A stretch of DNA of 64,000 nucleotides, taken from Micromonospora eburnea. GTDB lineage: Bacteria; Actinomycetota; Actinomycetes; Mycobacteriales; Micromonosporaceae. The DNA lies in the NCBI RefSeq assembly GCF_900090225.1, contig NZ_FMHY01000002.1, positions 2,604,001 through 2,668,000 of the forward strand, given 5' to 3'. The position numbers and the translations under genes are program-made. Positions 27,652-35,459 of this stretch are shown one piece after another; the first letter of the stretch is position 1, and each line of letters opens with the position of its first letter. A model generated the notes under the pieces. That model saw only the letters and a program-made list of their open reading frames with translations, was not told where the DNA came from and made no database searches.

Positions 27652-28572
27652 TCAGGACCCGCCGGCCAGGGCGTCCACCAGACGCCGGCACGAACCGGCC
27701 AGGTTCCACCGCTGCGCCAGCTCCAGCAGCCGGTCCGGGTCCGCCGGTGCCGTCGGTAGCGCCGTGGCCAGCTCCGGCAGCGGCACGTCGGTGGCCACCC
27801 GCACCACCTTCGGCGCGACCGCCAGGTAGTCCCGGGCCGCCTCCAGTTTGGTTCGCAGGCCGGGGGCGAAGCCGGAGGCCCGGTCGTCGAGCGCGGCCAG
27901 GATGCCGGGGAGCCCGTCGTACCGGTCGATGAGCCGGGCGGCGGTCTTCTCGCCCACGCCGGGCACGCCGGGCAGCCCGTCGCTCGGGTCCCCACGCAGG
28001 GCGGCGAAGTCGGCGTATCGGTTGGCGGGGACGCCGTAGCGGGTGCGCACCGCCACGTCGTCGCAGTCCTCCAGCTTGGCCACGCCGCGCCCGATGTAGA
28101 GCAGCCGCACCTGGCGGGCGTCGTCGACGAGCTGGAACAGGTCACGGTCGCCGGAGACCACCTCCACCGGGCCGGGCTGGGTCACCGAGAGGGTGCCGAG
28201 CACGTCGTCGGCCTCGTAGCCGGTGGCGCCGACCACGGTGATGCCGAGCGCGTCGAGGACCTCGAGGATCATCGGCACCTGCGGGGAGAGCGTGTCCGGC
28301 ACCACCTCGCCGCCCTCCGGCGCGACCCGGTGCGCCTTGTACGACGGCAGCAGCTCCACCCGCCACGCCGGCCGCCAGTCGTGGTCGAGCGCGCAGACCA
28401 TCCGGTCCGGCCGGCGGGTGCGGACGAGCTGGGCGAGCATGTCGAGGAAGCCGCGGACGGCGTTGACCGGCTGGCCGTCGGCGGTCCGCGCCGCCGACTC
28501 GGGGATGCCGAAGTAGGCGCGGAAGTAGAGGCTGGGGGAGTCGATCAGCAGGATCGGGGGTTGGTGTGCCAC
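27652..28572 (-). CDS. 5'-3' exonuclease (PolI N-terminal/FEN-like)
   Basis: The product is a 306-residue stand-alone flap/5' nuclease. Acidic metal ligands are in LLIDSPSLYFRAYFG, GYEADDVLGTL and VVSGDRDLFQLV. The helix-hairpin-helix region is GDPSDGLPGVPGVGEKTAARLI. Only the exonuclease domain is present; no polymerase domain follows. Probable role: Okazaki fragment or repair-intermediate processing. The GTG start overlaps a perfect 10-bp-arm inverted repeat. Same neighbour as helY in mycobacteria (Rv2090). Confidence 0.92.
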   Translation of the reverse strand: MAHQPPILLIDSPSLYFRAYFGIPESAARTADGQPVNAVRGFLDMLAQLVRTRRPDRMVCALDHDWRPAWRVELLPSYKAHRVAPEGGEVVPDTLSPQVPMILEVLDALGITVVGATGYEADDVLGTLSVTQPGPVEVVSGDRDLFQLVDDARQVRLLYIGRGVAKLEDCDDVAVRTRYGVPANRYADFAALRGDPSDGLPGVPGVGEKTAARLIDRYDGLPGILAALDDRASGFAPGLRTKLEAARDYLAVAPKVVRVATDVPLPELATALPTAPADPDRLLELAQRWNLAGSCRRLVDALAGGS

Positions 28573-28589
28573 GCCACCAGCGTGGCACA
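28565..28589. promoter_or_regulatory. Inverted repeat overlapping the exonuclease start codon
   Basis: TGTGCCACGC and GCGTGGCACA are perfect 10-bp arms separated by 5 bp. The left arm contains the GTG start of the exonuclease on the minus strand. It may be an operator or an mRNA hairpin hiding the start. Confidence 0.45.
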
Positions 28590-28632
28590 GCGGTGTGACG
28601 AGGTGGGGGACCGGCGAGGGGCGTCGCCGGGG

Positions 28633-28854
28633 TCAGCGGCCCTCGTTCCGGTACAGGGTCTCCCGGCGGGCCACCCGTTGCAGCATGTAGCTCCCGACGA
28701 GCAGCACGAGCGCCAGCACCACCTCGACCCAGGCCAGGGTCCCGCTGGCGACGATCAGGCCGATCAGGAGCAGCGCCAGCCCGACCACGGCGAGGATGCC
28801 GGCCCACCACAGCCGGCGGCGCCGTACGCTTCGGTCCCGCCCCCTGTCCGTCAC
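28633..28854 (-). CDS. Small two-helix membrane protein
   Basis: The product is 73 residues: a basic N-terminus (TDRGRDRSVRRRRLWW), two adjacent transmembrane helices (AGILAVVGLALLLIGLIVA and VEVVLALVLLVGSYML), and a basic tail. The GTG is chosen because GGAGGAGGGTGGAG lies just upstream; an ATG six codons earlier would place that element inside the gene. No family is recognised beyond small actinobacterial membrane proteins. Confidence 0.6.
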   Translation of the reverse strand: MTDRGRDRSVRRRRLWWAGILAVVGLALLLIGLIVASGTLAWVEVVLALVLLVGSYMLQRVARRETLYRNEGR

Positions 28855-28944
28855 CGCTCCACCCTCCTCCACCCGTAACCCAGGCTATCGGCGTGGGCCG
28901 GTCGGTGAACCGATAACCGCCGAGCGGTCGGGCAGACTGGCGGC

Positions 28945-30018
28945 ATGGATTTCGTGCCCGGCCTGACGCTCTGCCGGCGTTTCCACGATGAGGTCCTCGC
29001 CCCGCTGCTGGCCCGCCGCCTGCCCGGCCTCCGCTACGCCGCCGGGCTGCTCGACGGTGGCTCGGAGCTGCTCGGGCTGGACACCCCACGTTCGACCGAC
29101 CACGACTGGGGGCCGCGTACCCAGCTCTTCGTCGCCGATGCCGCCGACGTCGCGCGGGTACGGGCGACCCTCGACGCCGCGCTGCCGGCGCGGTTCCTCG
29201 GCTGGCCGACCCGGTTCGCCGGTGGCCCGGACGTCCGGCTCGGCGTGGTGCACCCCGACGGCGACCGGCACGGGGTGGGCGTCGACGAGTTGGGCGGCTG
29301 GCTACGCGAGCGGCTCGGCTGCGATCCGCGCGCCGGGATGGCGGTGGCGGACTGGCTCTGCGTACCCACCCAGCGGCTGGCCGAGTTGACCGGCGGCGCG
29401 GTTTTCCACGACGGGCTCGACGGGGAGCTGACCGCGGCCCGCGCCCGCCTGGCGTGGTATCCGGATGACGTCTGGCGGTACGTGCTGGCGGCCGGGTGGC
29501 AGCGGATCGGCCAGGCCGAGCACCTGGTCGGCCGGTGTGCCGAGGTGGGTGACGAGCTGGGCAGTCGGGTGGTGGCCGCCGGGCTGGCCCGGGACCTGAT
29601 GCGTCTCGGGCTGCTGCTGCACCGGCGCTGGCCGCCGTACGCGAAGTGGCTCGGCACGGTCTTCGCCGCGCTGCCGGCGGCGGACCCGGTGCTGGACGCC
29701 CTGGCCGCCGCCCTCGGCCCCGGGGACTGGCCGGCGCGGCAGGCCGGGCTGGTCCGGGCGTTGGAGACCGTCGCGGCCTGGACCAACGACAGCGGGCTGG
29801 CCGCTGCGGTCGACCCGACCGTGCGACCGTTTCACGACCGGCCTTTTCTGGTCCTGGACGCGAACCGGTTCGTCGCCGCGTTGCGCGCCGCGGTCGAGGA
29901 CCCGGCCCTGCGGGCCCGCCCGCCGGTCGGCGCCGTCGACCAGTATCTCGACAACGTCGATGTGCTCACCCACGCGGAACGGGTACGCCGGGTCGCCGCG
30001 GCGGTGCTGCCGGACTGA
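28945..30018 (+). CDS. DUF4037 protein, nucleotidyltransferase-like
   Basis: The product is 357 residues. The N-terminal part contains LLDGGSELLGLDTPRSTDHDWGPR, which has the GS...DxD arrangement of the DNA polymerase beta-type nucleotidyltransferase fold. The rest is helical (AGWQRIGQAEHLVGRC, VDQYLDNVDVLTHAERV) as in DUF4037 proteins. Substrate and activity are unknown. CAGACT lies 6 nt before the ATG, a weak version of the leaderless hexamer. It is convergent with the TetR gene, 10 nt away. Confidence 0.8.
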   Translation: MDFVPGLTLCRRFHDEVLAPLLARRLPGLRYAAGLLDGGSELLGLDTPRSTDHDWGPRTQLFVADAADVARVRATLDAALPARFLGWPTRFAGGPDVRLGVVHPDGDRHGVGVDELGGWLRERLGCDPRAGMAVADWLCVPTQRLAELTGGAVFHDGLDGELTAARARLAWYPDDVWRYVLAAGWQRIGQAEHLVGRCAEVGDELGSRVVAAGLARDLMRLGLLLHRRWPPYAKWLGTVFAALPAADPVLDALAAALGPGDWPARQAGLVRALETVAAWTNDSGLAAAVDPTVRPFHDRPFLVLDANRFVAALRAAVEDPALRARPPVGAVDQYLDNVDVLTHAERVRRVAAAVLPD

Positions 30019-30028
30019 CCGCCGGAGG

Positions 30029-30640
30029 TCAGCCGGTCGGGGCGGCGGCCCAGCCGGTGAGGGCGATCTCGGTGGCCCGGCGCAGGGCCGCCTGCACGGC
30101 CGCCGGGTCGGTGGCCTGGTCCGGGTCGTCGAGAAGCACCTGGAGCGCGCCGGCCACCGCGCCGACGAACGCCCCGACCAGCGCCGCCGCCGTCACCGGA
30201 TCGAGCCGTTGCGGGTACGCGGCGGCGAGGTGCCGGGCGATCTCCCGCTGCGCGTCGAGTTGGAGTTGCAGGGCACGCCCGCGTACGACCGGCACCTCGC
30301 GGATCAGCCGCAGCCGCAGCGCGGCCAGCCGGCTGCCCAGTTCCTCACTGTCCGCGGTCACCGTGCGCAGCGCCCGCAGCAGCACCTCGGCCGGCCCCTC
30401 GTCCGGCCCGCGATCGGCGATCGCCTCGACGGCGGCCCGGATACGGTCGTCGCTCTCGGGGAAGAGCAGCGCCTCCTTGCTCGGGAAGTACCGGAAGAAG
30501 GTCCGGGTGCCGACCTCGGCGGCCGCGGCGATGTCGGCGACGCCCGTGCGGTCGTAGCCGTGCCGTTCGAAGAGGTCGACGGCGGCGTCGATGAGCGCCT
30601 GCCGGGTCCGGGCCCGCTTCCGGTCACGTAGCGACGACAT
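30029..30640 (-). CDS. TetR-family transcriptional regulator
   Basis: The product is 203 residues. The N-terminal HTH is RTRQALIDAAVDLFERHGYDRTGVADIAAAAEVGTRTFFRYFPSKEALLF in outline (residues 11-60, recognition helix VGTRTFFRYF), followed by a helical ligand domain. It is divergent from the FAD monooxygenase, the classical arrangement for a repressor of that gene. TATGAT lies exactly 7 nt before the ATG (leaderless, near-consensus -10). A perfect palindrome lies between the two genes and is the likely operator. The ligand is unknown. Confidence 0.9.
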   Translation of the reverse strand: MSSLRDRKRARTRQALIDAAVDLFERHGYDRTGVADIAAAAEVGTRTFFRYFPSKEALLFPESDDRIRAAVEAIADRGPDEGPAEVLLRALRTVTADSEELGSRLAALRLRLIREVPVVRGRALQLQLDAQREIARHLAAAYPQRLDPVTAAALVGAFVGAVAGALQVLLDDPDQATDPAAVQAALRRATEIALTGWAAAPTG

Positions 30641-30647
30641 GCCGGCG

Positions 30648-30653
30648 ATCATA
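30648..30653 (-). promoter_or_regulatory. -10 hexamer TATGAT of a leaderless promoter (TetR gene)
   Basis: TATGAT, 5 of 6 matches to TATAAT, followed by 7 nt and the ATG. Confidence 0.6.
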
Positions 30654-30685
30654 CGGCGCTGAGAGTCATGTGGCATCCATTGCAA

Positions 30686-30704
30686 AATGGCATTGAGTGC
30701 CATT
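30686..30704. promoter_or_regulatory. Candidate TetR operator in the monooxygenase promoter
   Basis: AATGGCA and TGCCATT are perfect 7-bp arms separated by 5 bp (TTGAG). They fill the spacer between TTGCAA (30680-30685) and TAGTGT (30704-30709) of the monooxygenase promoter, so a bound TetR dimer would block RNA polymerase. Confidence 0.6.
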
Positions 30705-30709
30705 AGTGT
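30704..30709 (+). promoter_or_regulatory. -10 hexamer TAGTGT of the monooxygenase promoter
   Basis: TAGTGT is followed by 7 nt and the ATG; a TTGCAA -35-like hexamer lies 18 bp upstream. Confidence 0.6.
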
Positions 30710-30716
30710 CGGTGGT

Positions 30717-31844
30717 ATGCGGACAGTGCTCATCTCCGGCGGCGGCATCGCGGGCAACACGCTCGCCTGGTGGCTCGCCCGGCACGGATTCCGGCCCACG
30801 GTCGTGGAGCGCGCCGCCGGCCAGCGCTCCAGCGGCGCACCGGTCGACGTGCGCGGTCCCGCCGTTCCGGTGGTCGAGGCGATGGGGTTGCTGGAGCGCC
30901 TGCGCGCGGCCGCCACCTCGGTGACCGGCGCCCGGCTGGTGGACGCCGGCGGGGCGACCGTCGCCCGGTTCCCGATGGGCGGCGACCGCCCCGCCGGCCG
31001 CACCGAGCTGGAGATCCCCCGCGCCGACCTGGCCGCGATCCTGCACCGGGCCACCGCCGACGACGTCGAGTTCCGGTACGACGACACGATCACCGGGCTG
31101 ACGGAGGACGCGGGCGGCGTCGACGTGACCTTCGCCCGGGGCGAGCCGCGCCGCTTCGACCTGGTCGTCGGGGCCGACGGCCTGCACTCGGCGGTGCGCC
31201 GCCTCGCCTTCGGGCCGGAGGCGCGGTATGTCCGCCATCTCGGCGTGTGGGTGGCCGGCATGTCGCTGCGCGGGCCCGCCGACGACCCGCACGACGTGCT
31301 GCTGTACAACACGCCGGGGCGGCTCGCCTCGGTGCACCCGGCCCGGGGCGACGCCATGGCCGCGTTCATCTTCCGGGGCCCGATGGTCGACGGCCTCGAC
31401 CACCGCGACCTCGCGCGGCACAAGCGGCTCGTCGTCGAGGCGTACCAGGACGAGCGGGGCTGGCGGGTGCCGGAGCTGCTCGACCGGGTACGCGCCGCCG
31501 ACGACCTCTACTTCGACAGCGTGAGCCAGGTCCACCTGCCCCGCTGGTCACGGGGGCGGATCGTGCTCGTGGGTGACGCCGCCTCCTGCGTCTCGCTCTT
31601 CGGCGAGGGCTCCAGCCTCGCCATCGCCGGCGCACACACCCTCGCCGAGGCCCTGGCGGCCGGTGGGTACGGCGCGGCGTTCCGCCGCTACGAGACGGTG
31701 CACCGCCGCCGTACCGAGCCGAAGCGGCGGGCCGCCCGGTACGTGGCCGGGCTGCTCGTGCCCCGTACCCGGATCGGTCTGGCGACCCGCAACGCCACCG
31801 CCCGGGTGTTCGCCCGCGTCCGTCCGGCCGCCCCGGCCCGGTAG
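30717..31844 (+). CDS. FAD-dependent monooxygenase (PHBH/TetX-like)
   Basis: This is a class A flavoprotein hydroxylase of 375 residues. Seen: the FAD-binding GGGIAGN at residues 8-14, VVGADGLHSAVRR (DG motif), and VLVGDAASCVSLFGEGSSLAIAGAHTLAEAL in outline (GD motif). The C-terminus lacks an extra domain. Family members hydroxylate aromatic substrates or inactivate tetracyclines and rifamycins; the substrate here is unknown. Divergent TetR control suggests an inducible response to a small molecule. ATG is chosen from TAGTGT 7 nt upstream rather than the ATG ten codons earlier, which lies in the operator. Confidence 0.88.
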   Translation: MRTVLISGGGIAGNTLAWWLARHGFRPTVVERAAGQRSSGAPVDVRGPAVPVVEAMGLLERLRAAATSVTGARLVDAGGATVARFPMGGDRPAGRTELEIPRADLAAILHRATADDVEFRYDDTITGLTEDAGGVDVTFARGEPRRFDLVVGADGLHSAVRRLAFGPEARYVRHLGVWVAGMSLRGPADDPHDVLLYNTPGRLASVHPARGDAMAAFIFRGPMVDGLDHRDLARHKRLVVEAYQDERGWRVPELLDRVRAADDLYFDSVSQVHLPRWSRGRIVLVGDAASCVSLFGEGSSLAIAGAHTLAEALAAGGYGAAFRRYETVHRRRTEPKRRAARYVAGLLVPRTRIGLATRNATARVFARVRPAAPAR

Positions 31845-31866
31845 CGCTCGCGGGTCCCGCCCCGTC

Positions 31867-32715
31867 TCAGGCGGCCGATCCGACGCTGTCCACGACGGAC
31901 ATCCGCCGGAACTCCCAGGGGTCGTGGGCGGAGACGACCTCCACCTGGTCGGGGTGCTCCGCCAGCAGCGCCCGCAGCCGGGCCAGGTTGTCCAGCCGCA
32001 GTGGGCGGTCGGTTTCGACGGACGCCTGCAGCGCGTCGAACATGGGCGGCGTCGGCGGCAGCCCTGGCGCGACCTCTCCGCGGTAGTAGTACGCGTCACC
32101 GGCGTGCACGAGCCACGCCGGGCCGGGCCCGGCGGAACGCCGGACGGCCACGGCGAGGTGCCCCTCGGTGTGACCGGCGAGCGGCACCAGCAGGATCTCC
32201 GGTGGCAGGTTGGTAAGTTGCTGGACCTTGTCGAAGCCGAACCAGCGCTCCCCGTCGGTGCCGGAGTACGTGACCCAGTGCGGATCGTGGGCCCAGTGCG
32301 CCTGGGGGTACCGGTCGCCGCGGGTGACCGTCGCCGCGCGATGCTCGGTTTCGTGCAGGTGCACCCGTGCGTGTGGGAAGTCCGCCAGGCCACCGGTGTG
32401 GTCCCGGTGCAGGTGGGTCACCACGATGTGGCGGACGTCGGTCGGCGAGTGGCCGAGCCGCTCGATCTGGCGTACGGCCGTCTCCTCCGGATCGAGGACG
32501 GGCTGAGCCCAGCCGAGGAAGTCCTGCCCCAACCTCGCCTCCGGATCCCGGATGTCGGACGTGCCGAAGCCGGTCTCCACCAGCACCAGCCCGTCGGAGG
32601 CGGTCTCGATGAGCAGGCAGTGGCAGACCGCGGGCAGCGGTCGGAGCGCCCCGTCCGGGTCGGTGGCCGGGGCGATCTCCCGCATGGACCCGCAGTTGAG
32701 ATGATGGATTCGCAC
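31867..32715 (-). CDS. Metallo-beta-lactamase-fold hydrolase (lactonase-like)
   Basis: The product is 282 residues. The zinc motif THLHRDHTGG (HxHxDH) is near residue 98, with further ligands in LAGHTEGHLAV and HAGDAYYYRG and a final SAHDPWEF. The arrangement MRIHHLNCGSM at the N-terminus resembles AHL-lactonase/quorum-quenching and related alkylphosphonate-type MBL proteins. The GTG start follows AGGGGG. It is divergent from an HxlR regulator with 56 bp between starts. Lactonase activity is an inference; glyoxalase II-type or other hydrolysis is possible. Confidence 0.82.
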   Translation of the reverse strand: MRIHHLNCGSMREIAPATDPDGALRPLPAVCHCLLIETASDGLVLVETGFGTSDIRDPEARLGQDFLGWAQPVLDPEETAVRQIERLGHSPTDVRHIVVTHLHRDHTGGLADFPHARVHLHETEHRAATVTRGDRYPQAHWAHDPHWVTYSGTDGERWFGFDKVQQLTNLPPEILLVPLAGHTEGHLAVAVRRSAGPGPAWLVHAGDAYYYRGEVAPGLPPTPPMFDALQASVETDRPLRLDNLARLRALLAEHPDQVEVVSAHDPWEFRRMSVVDSVGSAA

Positions 32716-32771
32716 GTTTCCCCCTGAGCTGGCGTCGGATGCGACCGCGCCGAACGCTAGGAGACGCTCTC

Positions 32772-33155
32772 GTGACTCACCAAACGGTTGGCCACATCGG
32801 GGTGGGCCTGCTGGACCTGTGCTCCGGCCCGGATGTCCGCCCCGACCCGTCCTGCCCGGTGGAGGTCACCCTCGCGGCGCTGCGCGGGCGGTGGACGGCG
32901 TTGGTGATCGGCGAGATCGCCCGTGGTCCCCGAAGCTTCACCGCGCTCGCGCAGGCGCTGCCCGCCCTGTCCGACAAGGTGTTGGCCGATCGGCTGGCCC
33001 AGCTGGCGGAGGCGCGGGTCGTCGTCCGCCGCCGTACCCCGTCCTGGCCGCCTCGGGTCACCTACACCCTCACCGACCGGGGCCAGGCACTGCTCCCGGT
33101 ACTTCAGGCGATGTGGGACTGGGGAGCGGGCCCGGCGGGCCCCCGGGGCGGGTAG
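32772..33155 (+). CDS. HxlR-family winged-helix regulator
   Basis: The product is 127 residues. The core SCPVEVTLAALRGRWTALVIGEI contains the conserved N-terminal Cys of the HxlR/DUF24 family, followed by the recognition region LPALSDKVLADRLAQL and a wing with RVTYTLTDRGQALLPVL. Several family members (HypR, HxlR, QorR type) sense electrophiles or disulfide stress through that Cys. The GTG has GGAG 8 nt upstream. Divergence from the MBL hydrolase suggests it controls that gene. It ends 5 nt from the convergent MFS gene. Confidence 0.87.
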   Translation: MTHQTVGHIGVGLLDLCSGPDVRPDPSCPVEVTLAALRGRWTALVIGEIARGPRSFTALAQALPALSDKVLADRLAQLAEARVVVRRRTPSWPPRVTYTLTDRGQALLPVLQAMWDWGAGPAGPRGG

Positions 33156-33160
33156 CCGGC

Positions 33161-34423
33161 TCAACCGGCCGCGGTCATCTCCCGCTCGGCCGGCTCGTCG
33201 ACCCGCAGGTCGGTGAGGTCGCGCAGTCCGCGTACCGGGGAGAGGAGCAGGGCCAGCGGCGCCAGCACGGTCGCCACGGCGAACGCGACGAGGGTGAGCC
33301 GGGCGCCGGCGAGTCCGGCGAGCGCCCCGGCGACCAAACCGCCGACCGGGATCGCCCCCCAGGAGACGAAGCGGACGGTCGCCATCACCCGGGAGAGCAG
33401 ATCGGGAGGGCTGGCGGTCTGCCGGTAGGTGCGAGTGGTCACGCTGAGCACCACGACGCCCCCGGCGAAGAGCACGTTGCCGGCGGCGAACGCCAGGTAC
33501 GCCGGCCAGCCCACGCCCAGCGGCACCAGGAACGCGCCACCGGCGGCGACGAGGCAGGCGACCACCAGGGACCGGGCGGTGCCCCACCGTCGGGTGATCC
33601 ACGGTGTCAGGGTCGCCCCGACCAGTGACCCGACTCCTTCGACGGCGAGCAGCACACCGACCAACGCGGCCGGGGCGTGCAGCTCTCGGACCAGGTGGAG
33701 CGGATACACGGCGAGCTGTGCCCCGCAGACGAAGTTCACCGCCGTGGCGGTCCACATCGTCGGTCCCATCACCGGGTGGCGGGTGACGTACCGCCAGCCC
33801 TCGCCGATCATCGCGCGTACCGGCGGCCAGCGGTCCGGGGCGTCGGCCCGGCGGGCCGGCAGGGACCACAGCAGCGCGGCGGAGACGAGGTAGCTGGCCG
33901 CGTCGACCAGCACCGTCGGCACCGCGCCGAGCGCCTGCACCGCCAGGCCGCCGAGGGTCGGGCCGCTGAGCTGGGTGCCGGCGTGGGTGGCCGAGGTGAG
34001 GCTGTTGCGGGCGTGCAGCTGTTCCCGGCTGACGATGGCCGGCAGGAAGGTGGCGTTGGCGACGTCGAAGAGCACGTTGGCGAAGCTGACCACCAGGGCG
34101 ACGACCACCAGTTGGGCGACGGTCAGCACCTCCCACCACCAGGCGAGGGGGATGGAGGCGACCGCGAGCGCCCGAGCCAGATCGGCACCGACCTGGGCGC
34201 CGCGCAGCGGCAGCCGCTGCACGATCACCCCGGCGGGCAGCCCGATCACCAGCCAGGCCACGTAGCTGGCGGCGGTGATCAGCCCCATCTCGAACGCGGA
34301 CGCGTCCAGCACGGTGAGCGCGGTCAGCGGCAGCGCCACCGCGCCGACCGCCGACCCGACCGAGCTGGCCGTGCCGGCGGCCCACCAGCGCCAGAACACT
34401 CCGGCTCCCTGCTCGACGGACAT
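33161..34423 (-). CDS. MFS exporter (macrolide/multidrug efflux-like)
   Basis: The product is a 420-residue, twelve-helix major facilitator. Helix I reads GTASSVGSAVGAVALPLTALTV, and the loop between helices II and III has VIVQRLPLRGAQVGADLARA. The pattern with FANVLFDVANATFLPAIV is typical of the MefA/actinobacterial enterobactin-exporter-like MFS group (12 TMS, TMS 5 motif C weak). The substrate is unknown. It is divergent from an HxlR-peroxiredoxin fusion regulator and shares a palindromic -10 with it, which suggests induction by redox stress or an electrophilic drug. Confidence 0.85.
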   Translation of the reverse strand: MSVEQGAGVFWRWWAAGTASSVGSAVGAVALPLTALTVLDASAFEMGLITAASYVAWLVIGLPAGVIVQRLPLRGAQVGADLARALAVASIPLAWWWEVLTVAQLVVVALVVSFANVLFDVANATFLPAIVSREQLHARNSLTSATHAGTQLSGPTLGGLAVQALGAVPTVLVDAASYLVSAALLWSLPARRADAPDRWPPVRAMIGEGWRYVTRHPVMGPTMWTATAVNFVCGAQLAVYPLHLVRELHAPAALVGVLLAVEGVGSLVGATLTPWITRRWGTARSLVVACLVAAGGAFLVPLGVGWPAYLAFAAGNVLFAGGVVVLSVTTRTYRQTASPPDLLSRVMATVRFVSWGAIPVGGLVAGALAGLAGARLTLVAFAVATVLAPLALLLSPVRGLRDLTDLRVDEPAEREMTAAG

Positions 34424-34470
34424 GCCGTCAACCCCCGATCCCGAGCCAGTGAGTTCCAAACTGAAACGGA

Positions 34471-34480
34471 CTATAGTCGA
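34471..34480. promoter_or_regulatory. Palindromic bidirectional -10 element
   Basis: GACTATAGTC (34470-34479 region) is a perfect palindrome, so TATAGT reads as a -10 hexamer in both directions. Start codons lie about 28-31 nt to the right (HxlR-peroxiredoxin gene, with GGGAGG) and about 50 nt to the left (MFS gene). Confidence 0.5.
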
Positions 34481-34507
34481 GGTGGCTGGACGAACGGGAG
34501 GTGGGAC

Positions 34508-35389
34508 GTGAGGCGGGCGGACCTCGGCGACGCCGACTGTGGCATCGCCCAGGCGCTCGGTGTCCTGGGCGACTGGTGGACCTTCCTGATCGTCCGCGAG
34601 ATCGCCGGCGGCACCACCCGCTTCGACGCGATGCAGCGAGAGTTGGGCGTCAGCCGGCGGGCGCTCACCGAGCGGCTGGCCGGGCTGGTCGAACACGGCG
34701 TGCTGTTTCGCCGGCCGTACTCCGCCCACCCGCCGCGCCACGACTATCTGCTGACCGCCAGGGGAGAGGCCCTGTTGCCGGTCCTCGTCGCGTTGCAGGA
34801 CTGGGGCACCCGGCACGTGATGGGCGACGGCGCGCTCACCGCCACCGCCGACGCGGACTCCGCCGAGGCGCGCAGGGTGCACCGACTGGTCGGCCGCCGC
34901 GTACCGGAGATGGCCCTGCGCCGGCACGACGGCGACACGGAATCGCCGGCCGTCCCCGGCCGGTGGACCGTCCTCTACCTTTTCCCGGGGGCGTTCGCGC
35001 CGGGCGCGCCGGGTCTCCCGCCGGGCTGGGGGGAGATCCCCGGCGCCATCGGGTGCACGCTCGAATCCCGGACGTACGCCGAGCGGCACTCCCGCTTCCG
35101 CGCTGCCGGCGCCGAGGTGCGTGGTGCGAGCACCCAGCGCCCGGACCAGTTGCGTGACTTCGCCGAGCACGCCCGGCTGCCGTACCCGCTGCTGTCCGAC
35201 GAGGACGGTCGGCTCGCCGCCGGCCTGCTGCTGCCCACTTTCCGGGCCGGCGGGGTCGAGCGGTTCAAGCGGCTGACCCTGCTGGTCGACCCGGAGTCGG
35301 TGGTGCGCGCGGTGCAGTTCCCGGTGACCGACCCGGCCGGCTCGGTCGACGAGATGCTCGACCAGGTACGCCGGCGCGCGAGCCGGTAG
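34508..35389 (+). CDS. HxlR transcriptional regulator fused to a peroxiredoxin-like domain
   Basis: One continuous frame of 293 residues joins two domains. Residues 1-105 are an HxlR winged helix with the family Cys11 (DADCGIAQALGVLGDWWTF) and GVSRRALTERLAGLVEHG. Residues about 145-290 are a redoxin/peroxiredoxin domain: WTVLYLFPGAFAPG, PGAIGCTLESRTYAERHSRF with Cys183, VRGASTQRPDQLRDFAEHARLPYPLLSDEDG, and a final LLVDPESVVRAVQFPV. In related PrxQ-like redoxins a second Cys follows five residues after the first; here it is Arg. The protein has only these two cysteines. GTG follows GGGAGG. It may be a peroxide-sensing regulator of the divergent MFS gene. Confidence 0.85.
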   Translation: MRRADLGDADCGIAQALGVLGDWWTFLIVREIAGGTTRFDAMQRELGVSRRALTERLAGLVEHGVLFRRPYSAHPPRHDYLLTARGEALLPVLVALQDWGTRHVMGDGALTATADADSAEARRVHRLVGRRVPEMALRRHDGDTESPAVPGRWTVLYLFPGAFAPGAPGLPPGWGEIPGAIGCTLESRTYAERHSRFRAAGAEVRGASTQRPDQLRDFAEHARLPYPLLSDEDGRLAAGLLLPTFRAGGVERFKRLTLLVDPESVVRAVQFPVTDPAGSVDEMLDQVRRRASR

Positions 35390-35459
35390 CGCCCGCCGCC
35401 GGCCGGCCCGTCAGGTGAACCTCCCGTTGTCGGCGACCGCGCCGATCCGTAAACTCCGG

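Noticed and set aside
24300..28145. A very long minus-strand open frame (1281 codons) antisense to helY
   Set aside because: It is the GC-rich antisense phase of helY and neighbouring genes. Its translation is low-complexity with no domain, while helY on the plus strand has all helicase motifs.
33677..34507. Extension of the HxlR-peroxiredoxin protein far upstream in frame
   Set aside because: The extra 277 codons are antisense to the MFS gene and cross the divergent promoter; a GTG with a strong ribosome-binding site starts the HxlR domain.
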